In this document: positions 29,644-34,526 of the stretch, piece by piece
Layout of the letters: each line of letters opens with the position of its first letter
Position numbering within the stretch: the first letter of the stretch is position 1
Source: Thiorhodococcus drewsii AZ1
Lineage (GTDB): Bacteria; Pseudomonadota; Gammaproteobacteria; Chromatiales; Chromatiaceae
Direction of reading: 5' to 3'
Length of the DNA: 34,526 nt
Assembly: GCF_000224065.1 (NCBI RefSeq)
Contig: NZ_AFWT01000049.1
Coordinates: forward strand, 1-34,526
Position numbers and translations under genes: made by a program
The notes under the pieces: generated by a model
The model's database searches: none
The model's input: only the letters and a program-made list of their open reading frames with translations
Told to the model about the DNA's origin: nothing

Positions 29644-30600
29644 ATGACGCCTACCGACCTGCACAGCGTTCGCGAGCACATCGCTTCGCGCATCATCGGC
29701 CAACAGGCCTTCATCGATAGCATGCTCGTCTGTCTGCTGAGCGACGGACACCTGCTGGTCGAGGGCATGCCCGGCCTGGCCAAGACCACGGCCGTCAAAG
29801 CGCTGGCGGAGGCGCTCGAAGGGGACTTCCACCGCATCCAGTTCACCCCGGACCTGCTGCCCTCCGACCTCATCGGCACGGACATCTACCGTCACGACAA
29901 GGGCGAGTTCGAATTCCGCCAGGGGCCGCTGTTCCACAATCTCCTGCTGGCGGACGAGGTCAACCGCGCCCCCGCCAAGGTCCAGTCCGCGCTGCTAGAG
30001 GCGATGGCCGAGCACCAGATCACGGTCGGTCAGATGACCTATCCGCTGCCCCAACTCTTCATGGTGCTGGCGACCCAGAACCCGGTCGAGCAGGAAGGCA
30101 CCTACCACCTCCCGGAGGCCCAGCTCGACCGCTTCCTCATGCAGGCCGTCGTCACCTATCCGACGCGCGAGGAGGAACTCCAGATCCTCGAACTGGACGG
30201 CCGGCAGCAGACACAGAGCGACGAACCGCCCGCCAAGCGTTTGAGTCAGGCTGAGCTCTTCGCCATGCGCCGCGTGGTCGCCGAACTCTATCTGGATCCC
30301 AAGCTGCACAGCTACATCGTCGACCTGGTCCAGGCCACCCGCCAGCCCAAGCTCTACGACAAGGACCTCGGCCGCTGGTGCCGCTTCGGCGCCTCCCCCC
30401 GCGCCTCCATCGCCCTGGCCCGCTGCGCCCGTGCCCGCGCCTGGCTCGACGGCGACGACTTCGTCGCCCCCCACCACATCCAATCCGTCGCCCCCGAGAT
30501 TCTGCGTCACCGCATCCTGCTCACCTTCGAGGCTGAGGCGGAGGGGATTACCACGGATGCCTTTATTAAAAAGCTGCTGAGCTTGGTGGCGATTCCTTAA
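29644..30600 (+). CDS. MoxR-family AAA+ ATPase
   Basis: MoxR ATPases act as chaperone-like factors, often with a von Willebrand factor A partner, in the maturation or stress protection of other proteins. The 318-residue protein has Walker A GMPGLAKT at residues 41-48, Walker B LLLADEVNRAP with Asp104 and Glu105, sensor I VLATQNP, and the sensor II region RFGASPRAS. The start at ATG 29644 is preceded by AGAGGG at 11 bases. A GTG at 29596 in the same frame would add 16 unlikely residues. The usual partner, a DUF58 protein, follows only after a 2.7-kb accessory insertion. Confidence 0.94.
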   Translation: MTPTDLHSVREHIASRIIGQQAFIDSMLVCLLSDGHLLVEGMPGLAKTTAVKALAEALEGDFHRIQFTPDLLPSDLIGTDIYRHDKGEFEFRQGPLFHNLLLADEVNRAPAKVQSALLEAMAEHQITVGQMTYPLPQLFMVLATQNPVEQEGTYHLPEAQLDRFLMQAVVTYPTREEELQILELDGRQQTQSDEPPAKRLSQAELFAMRRVVAELYLDPKLHSYIVDLVQATRQPKLYDKDLGRWCRFGASPRASIALARCARARAWLDGDDFVAPHHIQSVAPEILRHRILLTFEAEAEGITTDAFIKKLLSLVAIP

Positions 30601-30690
30601 AAGGGTGGTTGGAGGTTGGGGCCAATCTGTCTAGCGCAGAAATGACTGAATCCATCTAGTACCATAATTACGGGTTTTGTTTAATCAACT

Positions 30691-30697
30691 GTTAGCT
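30691..30697 (+). other. Cassette boundary (GTTAGC core) upstream of the HEPN gene
   Basis: GTTAGCT (30691-30697) matches the start of an integron cassette junction (recombination between G and TT). The same GTTAGC recurs at 32191, the end of the attC site. GC content drops sharply from here. No attI or attC hairpin is visible to its left, so the original insertion may have been at a secondary site. Confidence 0.55.
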
Positions 30698-32191
30698 TTG
30701 GTAAGTGAATGAACGAACGCATCCAGAATATTCGCTTCAATGGAAATCTGGTAATGCCAGGTGCAGAGCGGATACCCGTCGCTGTAAATATATTTTACGA
30801 TAAACTTGACGCGACCAGTTTAGATGTAACTTTAACGGTCATTTCTGGTGCTGAAAATCTACGCGACATCCATGAGAAAATATATATCAATAGAGGAAAA
30901 GATCTATTAATAGAAAACGCATGGAGTGATGGTGAGGCAGTAACCGTAAATGGGATTTATGGGATATCACAAAATAATGCTGGAATCATTACGATATCCG
31001 CACAATCAATATTGATTGGAATTGGAGGCCGAATTATACCAGAAAGCTCTAAATGCATAATTGAGGCGAAGTTATCCCCCGGCGGCCTGCTGTCAAAAAA
31101 CTCTACTAGAATACTCAACTCAAATGGTAGCGTAGAAATACATGAGCTAGATCTGGAAGGATCATACTGGGATATTGACTTTGGGAGAATGTATATAGGT
31201 AAGAAAAGCGAATTTTTTGAAGACAAGATTTTAAACAGAAGTGCGCTTTTCAGCTTTGATTGTACATCTGCTTTTTTAGAGCTTACCGATGTTTGCGGTT
31301 TATGCCTTGGTGATGTTCATGAAAAGTTGACGACGCACCTTGAGATTATATGCAGTGTGTTGAGTCTGGCTTACAGAGTTCCGGTGCGAATTTATGAAAT
31401 TCGTTACACGTTCATTAGGGAAAATTCGCATCCGGAATTATCCCTTCCTACATTGCAAAGGTTCAGATTACTAGAAAATCAGGAGCGGACAAAAGGGGAG
31501 CCGCTTTTGGCTAGTTGGAATCTTGCAGGGTATAAGTTTCATAAAATTGCTAACGCTACATTGAAGAGTAGTATTTCAAGTGCCGTAAGTAAAGCGATAT
31601 TGTATTTATCTTTGTCTCGAACAAAATACCTTGAAGAGGCATATTTTCTTTGCTTTATGTCACTAGAGTTTATCATTGAAGAGATTTTAAAATCGAAAAA
31701 TATAAGAACAAGTATTCCAAGTGGCCCGTGGAAGCGTATCGAGGGAAGTCTTAGGGCCTGCGTTAAACTCGATACTGATGATAGCTTACATGAGTACTAC
31801 GACGAAATTGTAATTAAATTTCCTGAATTGAAGAGGTTTTCATTTAATAATAAGCTGTTGAAGGCAATTAATGTCTTGGAGGTAAACACAGAGGGGCTAT
31901 GGAAAGAAATGAAATTTGAGGATGGATTGAAGGATGCAACCAAAATACGAAATCAACTCTTCCATAGTGGCGAAGTAACCTCATTTTCAGATATGCATAG
32001 TAATTTGATTCGGCTACAATTTTTGTCTGAACGAATACTGTTAAAGGTATTAGGCTGGCAACAAGATGATGTATGGATGTGGAATGATTTTGAGCTTAGA
32101 AACGCAAATCAAATTTAACAATAGCCTGCAGCCGCCGTCCAAAGGGCTGCGAGCAAAGCGAGCGGCCTTTGGACGGCGGCTGAGGCCAACG
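30692..32191 (+). mobile_element. Integron-type gene cassette 1 (HEPN-like gene plus attC)
   Basis: The segment from TTAGC (30692) to the G before the next TTAGC (32191) has the layout of a circularisable cassette: one gene with its start close to the left junction (17 bases in), almost no promoter, and an attC site overlapping the stop codon. The DNA is much richer in A and T than the flanking chromosomal genes. No integrase gene is in the window. Confidence 0.75.
30709..32118 (+). CDS. Cassette-borne HEPN-like protein, putative RNase or defence protein
   Basis: This 469-residue protein of unknown function is encoded in AT-rich DNA. The N-terminal half is predicted beta-rich (for example IRFNGNLVMPG, VNIFYDKLDATSLDVTLTVI, AGIITISAQSILIGIGG). 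The C-terminal ~180 residues are helical, with YLEEAYFLCFMSLEFIIEEI and then TKIRNQLFHSGE. Arg414-Asn-x-x-x-His419 matches the Rx4-6H motif of HEPN ribonucleases, in the RNxxxHxG context of the ApeA-like branch. A beta-rich N-terminus joined to a C-terminal HEPN domain is the layout of ApeA anti-phage proteins. The resemblance is by motif and architecture, not by overall identity I can verify. No signal peptide or membrane segment is seen. The ribosome-binding site is weak, as in many cassettes. Confidence 0.8.
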   Translation: MNERIQNIRFNGNLVMPGAERIPVAVNIFYDKLDATSLDVTLTVISGAENLRDIHEKIYINRGKDLLIENAWSDGEAVTVNGIYGISQNNAGIITISAQSILIGIGGRIIPESSKCIIEAKLSPGGLLSKNSTRILNSNGSVEIHELDLEGSYWDIDFGRMYIGKKSEFFEDKILNRSALFSFDCTSAFLELTDVCGLCLGDVHEKLTTHLEIICSVLSLAYRVPVRIYEIRYTFIRENSHPELSLPTLQRFRLLENQERTKGEPLLASWNLAGYKFHKIANATLKSSISSAVSKAILYLSLSRTKYLEEAYFLCFMSLEFIIEEILKSKNIRTSIPSGPWKRIEGSLRACVKLDTDDSLHEYYDEIVIKFPELKRFSFNNKLLKAINVLEVNTEGLWKEMKFEDGLKDATKIRNQLFHSGEVTSFSDMHSNLIRLQFLSERILLKVLGWQQDDVWMWNDFELRNANQI

Positions 32192-32197
32192 TTAGCG
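32113..32197 (+). other. attC recombination site (59-base element)
   Basis: The site folds exactly as an attC. Outer boxes TAAC (32116-32119) and GTTA (32191-32194) pair. An unpaired spacer follows (AATA / CAAC). Inner boxes GCCT (32124-32127) and AGGC (32083+100 = 32183-32186) pair. G32128 is the single extrahelical base, and a perfect 17-bp stem (32129-32145 with 32166-32182) leads to a 20-base loop. The left box overlaps the TAA stop of the HEPN-like gene, another cassette hallmark. Confidence 0.85.
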
Positions 32198-32664
32198 CGA
32201 AATAGTGAATCGAATAGATGTCAAGACCTTGGAGTAAATTTCAGAAAGAATTTTATCTGTTCCGTGCTGATGGACTCGATTTGCAGTTGCAATGCCGTAG
32301 CTACCGTATGGACTCAAATATGGGTAGCACAAATCTCCCACGCTACTGGATAACGCTAGGAAAAGAAGTAATATGGGGTTATCCGAAAGACTTTGTTAAA
32401 AGCTATCATCCAAGTAGATCATGTTTGGAATGGTATCCTTATCTTGCAGACATATCTGCTATCTCAGTATTAGTTCGAGAATATATTGATACTCCAAAAA
32501 ACGAAATCATGTCAAAGACATTTGAAGGTGATTATTGGGGCTTGATCAACATACTTAGGGCCTCCGATAAGAGAATTGGAGCTCGGCGCCTCCCTGAATT
32601 AAGGAGTGCAATTAATAACAAAGCTGCGCAAAAAGTAATCGCCGTACGGCTAGATGGCGCTAAC
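32192..32664 (+). mobile_element. Integron-type gene cassette 2 (SF0329-family gene, damaged right end)
   Basis: The second cassette starts at TTAGC (32192) and has its gene 26 bases in. At the end of the gene a TAACAATTG (32661-32669) overlaps the last codons and is typical of the left side of an attC. The matching GTTA right side is not found nearby; a REP-like palindrome follows instead. The right boundary is therefore uncertain. Confidence 0.5.
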
Positions 32665-32670
32665 AATTGA
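32218..32670 (+). CDS. SF0329 family protein
   Basis: This 150-residue protein of unknown function is recognised by its N-terminus RPWSKFQKEFYLF and the core GSTNLPRYWITLGKEVIWGYPKDF (read here as GSTNLPRYWITLG then EVIWGYPKDF). EWYPYLADISAISVLVREYI and DYWGLINILRASDKRIGARRL follow. These match the SF0329 family, small soluble proteins that turn up in accessory DNA and gene cassettes. The C-terminus NNKAAQKVIAVR is complete. The codons are AT-rich. No Shine-Dalgarno sequence is visible before ATG 32218. It stands directly behind the attC site. Confidence 0.85.
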   Translation: MSRPWSKFQKEFYLFRADGLDLQLQCRSYRMDSNMGSTNLPRYWITLGKEVIWGYPKDFVKSYHPSRSCLEWYPYLADISAISVLVREYIDTPKNEIMSKTFEGDYWGLINILRASDKRIGARRLPELRSAINNKAAQKVIAVRLDGANN

Positions 32671-32676
32671 ATTCAA

Positions 32677-32768
32677 TGCGTAGGATGCGGTGAGGGACGA
32701 ACCGCATCGTTCGCGTTTTTCGATCTGTAACAAGGCATCAAGTGTCGGGTTACGCCTCACCCCAACCG
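32677..32768. repeat. REP-like intergenic repeat with palindrome
   Basis: GATGCGGT (32684-32691) and ACCGCATC (32701-32708) are perfect 8-base complements around a 9-base loop. The surrounding words GCGTAGGATGCGGT and GTCGGGTTACGCC are familiar from a dispersed gammaproteobacterial repeat that pairs GTAGGATGCGGT with a GGGTTACGC half. This element lies exactly where the second attC should close. Other copies cannot be seen in the window. Confidence 0.6.
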
Positions 32769-32781
32769 GCAAGCGTTTGAA

Positions 32782-32988
32782 ATGCCACCGAAGGTTCGCG
32801 AGCTGATTGCGATTTTGGAGAAGGCCGGGTTCGTCGATCGTGGTGGCAAGGGGAGCCATCGTAATTTCGTGCATCCCAATCTCCAGAAGCCCATCACTGT
32901 CCCAGGAAAGCCTGGCGACGATGCCAAGAAATACCTTGTCAGGGCCGTTGAGCGAGCCATTGCGGAGTCCAGGAATGAAAGACGCTGA
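32782..32988 (+). CDS. hicA: HicA-type mRNA interferase toxin
   Basis: HicA is a ribosome-independent RNase with a dsRNA-binding-like fold that cuts mRNA and arrests growth. The 68-residue protein has the canonical pattern: PPKVRELIAILEKAGFVDRG, then GKGSHRNFVHP with the catalytic His26, then the ITVPGKPGDDAKKYLVRAV end. The length is normal. hicB starts inside it: ATG 32975 overlaps the last 14 bases. GC content is back to the chromosomal level, so it is not part of the AT-rich cassettes. It follows the REP-like repeat. Confidence 0.92.
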   Translation: MPPKVRELIAILEKAGFVDRGGKGSHRNFVHPNLQKPITVPGKPGDDAKKYLVRAVERAIAESRNERR

Positions 32989-33214
32989 TCGTTACGCAAA
33001 GGTCGTGGAATGGTCCGAGGAGGACCAGTGCTATGTGGGCAGCTGCCCTGGCCTCATGCTGGGCGGCTGCCACGGCGATGACGAGGTGTCTGTGTTCAAG
33101 GAGCTGTGCCGGATCGTCGAGGAGGTGATCGATCTTTATCGACAGGACGGCAAGCCGCTTCCGGCCGCTACCTCTGGCCAGGATTTGGTGAACAGGCTGC
33201 AGGATGTCGCCTGA
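32975..33214 (+). CDS. hicB: HicB-type antitoxin
   Basis: HicB neutralises HicA by direct binding. The 79-residue protein has a HicB-like fold core, YAKVVEWSEEDQCYVGSCPGLML followed by GGCHGDDEVSVFKELCRIVEEVIDLYRQDGKPLP. The sequence ends soon after (ATSGQDLVNRLQDVA) with no obvious ribbon-helix-helix or HTH DNA-binding domain, so autoregulation may be weak or through another factor. The start at ATG 32975 has the purine-rich CAGGA just upstream and overlaps hicA by 14 bases, indicating coupled translation. Confidence 0.85.
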   Translation: MKDADRYAKVVEWSEEDQCYVGSCPGLMLGGCHGDDEVSVFKELCRIVEEVIDLYRQDGKPLPAATSGQDLVNRLQDVA

Positions 33215-33277
33215 TCCGTTCATCGAAATGGGCCATCGACGCGCTCTATCCATGCCTCGGATCATGATGGGACCTGA

Positions 33278-34195
33278 ATGAGCCTCTACCCTCGACTCGA
33301 CGATCTGCTCGAACTGCGCCATCAGGCCCATACCCTGGGTCTGCAGTCGCATCATCTGGTCAATTCGGCCTTCGCCGGACTCTATGCCTCGGTGTTCCGG
33401 GGTGCCGGGGTCAATTTCGAGGAGGTGCGCGAGTACCGCGAGGGCGACGACATCCGCTACATGGACTGGAAGGTCACGGCCCGCACCAACGAGCCACACA
33501 TGAAGATCTTCCGCGAGGAGCGCGAGCGGTCCGTGGTGCTCTGCGTCGACAAGGGGCCGCACATGAGCTTCGGCACCCGAGGCACCTTCAAGTCGGTCCA
33601 GGCGGCGCGGGCGGCGGCGCTGATCGGCTGGGCGGCGAGCCGGCTGAACGATCGGGTCGGCGGTCTGGTGTTCGGCGATCCGGAGACCGGGCTTCAGCAT
33701 TTCCGGCCCTCGCGCGGGCGGCGGGCACTGTGGCAGGTCCTGCGCACGCTGAGCCAGCCGGGGACCCGGATGGATCCCTCGATCGACTGTCTCGGTGGTG
33801 CCCTGCGCCGCGCGACCACCGGACTGCCCACCGGTTCGCTGCTGTTCGTGATCGCCGATCTCAACCGCGAGGTGGTGGGACTGGAGCAGGTGCTGGGCGA
33901 TCTCTGCCAGCGCAATACCGTGGTCCTGGTCCCGGTCGACGACCCGGCCGATTGGGAGATCCCCTCAATGGGCGTGGCGACCTTCACCGGCACCGACGGC
34001 AGCCTGATCGAGATCGACACCGACGACGCCGAGGCCAAGGCCCGCTTCCGCGCGGCCTGGGAGGCGCGGCGCGAGCATCTGCAGGCGATGGCGCATCGGC
34101 TGCACATCCTGCTGCTGCCGGTGCGCACTGACGCCGAGATCCATCTCACCCTGATCCGCAACCTCGAACAGCGCGCGCGCTCGCGAGCCGTCTAA
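33278..34195 (+). CDS. DUF58 domain protein (Bat operon, MoxR partner)
   Basis: DUF58 proteins contain a vWA-like domain and work with MoxR ATPases; the biochemical role is not settled. The 305-residue protein has the signature [30 protein letters not shown] at residues 48-76 (centre [14 protein letters not shown]). It is followed by [14 protein letters not shown], where the vWA metal site DxSxS is degenerate (D91-K-G-P-H). The middle and C-terminus ([22 protein letters not shown]) fit the family. No membrane segment is seen. Its TAA shares an A with the ATG of the DUF4381 gene. In related genomes this gene directly follows moxR; here 2.7 kb intervene. Confidence 0.92.
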   Translation: MSLYPRLDDLLELRHQAHTLGLQSHHLVNSAFAGLYASVFRGAGVNFEEVREYREGDDIRYMDWKVTARTNEPHMKIFREERERSVVLCVDKGPHMSFGTRGTFKSVQAARAAALIGWAASRLNDRVGGLVFGDPETGLQHFRPSRGRRALWQVLRTLSQPGTRMDPSIDCLGGALRRATTGLPTGSLLFVIADLNREVVGLEQVLGDLCQRNTVVLVPVDDPADWEIPSMGVATFTGTDGSLIEIDTDDAEAKARFRAAWEARREHLQAMAHRLHILLLPVRTDAEIHLTLIRNLEQRARSRAV

Positions 34196-34526
34196 TGGAT
34201 CCCATCTTCACACCCGTTCAAAGGCTCCAGCAGCTGCGCGACATCCGCGACATGCCGCCGGTGTCCTGGTGGCCGCCGGCGCCCGGCTGGTGGCTGGTCG
34301 CGCTCGCCTGTCTGGTGCTGGGATATCTGATCTGGCGCTGGCGGATGCCGCTGAGTCTGCGGGTGCCCATCCCCGGCATCACGCTCGGGACCTGGCGCTG
34401 GGACGCGGCCTCCGCCCTGCGCGATCTGCGGCGCCGGCTGCGCGACGGGGCGGATGCCAAGGCGATTGCCAGCGATCTCTCCGAGCTGCTGCGGCGCATC
34501 GCCATGGCCCGGCTGGGCCGGCCCGC
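34195..34526 (+). CDS. DUF4381 membrane protein, 3' end outside the window
   Basis: The first ~110 codons of a DUF4381 protein are present: a short N-terminal helix ([10 protein letters not shown]), the hallmark WWPPAPGWW, one membrane helix ([17 protein letters not shown]), and the start of a soluble helical domain ([30 protein letters not shown]). DUF4381 genes regularly follow DUF58 and precede the vWA (BatA/BatB) genes. The ATG at 34195 overlaps the upstream stop (TAATG), so translation is coupled. Confidence 0.9.
   Translation, partial: MDPIFTPVQRLQQLRDIRDMPPVSWWPPAPGWWLVALACLVLGYLIWRWRMPLSLRVPIPGITLGTWRWDAASALRDLRRRLRDGADAKAIASDLSELLRRIAMARLGRP

Noticed and set aside
29053-29937. Minus-strand frames in the typA-moxR interval (111 and 167 codons)
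   Set aside because: One runs across the DnaA-box and AT-rich region with no gene-like composition, and the other is antisense to the start of moxR.

Overview
The window looks like chromosomal DNA of a GC-rich gammaproteobacterium, most likely a purple sulfur bacterium (Chromatiaceae, Allochromatium/Thiocystis-like). The reasons are the gene order rsmG-parA-parB-atpIBEFHAGDC-(FKBP)-glmU-glmS, a secreted Gly/Tyr/Pro-rich protein resembling sulfur globule proteins, and a hypAB pair. The genus is inferred, because no rRNA or other marker is present.

Layout. 1-505 (minus) is the start of a membrane-anchored protein cut by the window edge. 648-14511 (plus) is a housekeeping block: 16S rRNA methyltransferase, chromosome partitioning ParAB, the complete nine-gene F-type ATP synthase operon with a good promoter at 3161-3189 and a strong terminator at 10548-10580, a SlyD-like prolyl isomerase, and GlmU/GlmS for UDP-GlcNAc synthesis. 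14717-17131 is a large DUF1631 protein whose 3' end overlaps a convergent gene by 113 bp. 17019-25272 (minus) is a long same-strand run: pip, dtd, hypA, hypB, a sulfur-globule-like protein, a DUF302 protein, a GT2-GT4 fusion, a second GT2 and an NAD-dependent epimerase. The last three genes are coupled by ATGA and GTGA overlaps and suggest surface polysaccharide synthesis. 25650-28852 holds a small TerB-like protein (plus), a possible 40-residue ORF, a PA0069-type radical SAM protein and TypA/BipA (all minus). 28853-29643 is a long non-coding interval with a perfect DnaA box, AT-rich DNA and palindromes. From 29644 on (plus) there is a MoxR-DUF58-DUF4381 (Bat-type) operon.

The accessory part is 30.69-33.21 kb, inserted between moxR and the DUF58 gene. 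It begins with two AT-rich genes organised as integron gene cassettes. A textbook attC site at 32113-32197 (TAAC/GTTA outer boxes, GCCT/AGGC inner boxes, one extrahelical G, a perfect 17-bp stem) separates a 469-residue protein with a HEPN-like RNxxxH motif from an SF0329-family protein. The same GTTAGC boundary precedes the first cassette, and a TAAC half-site lies at the end of the second, where a REP-like palindrome follows. No integrase is present in the window. A HicA/HicB toxin-antitoxin pair completes the island. A HEPN candidate defence gene carried as a cassette outside an obvious integron, inside a stress operon, is the most interesting element here.

Start codons were re-chosen where ribosome-binding sites or family knowledge demanded it (rsmG, glmU, glmS, typA, dtd, hypB, DUF302 and others). 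All functional assignments rest on reading the sequence against remembered families; no searches were run.
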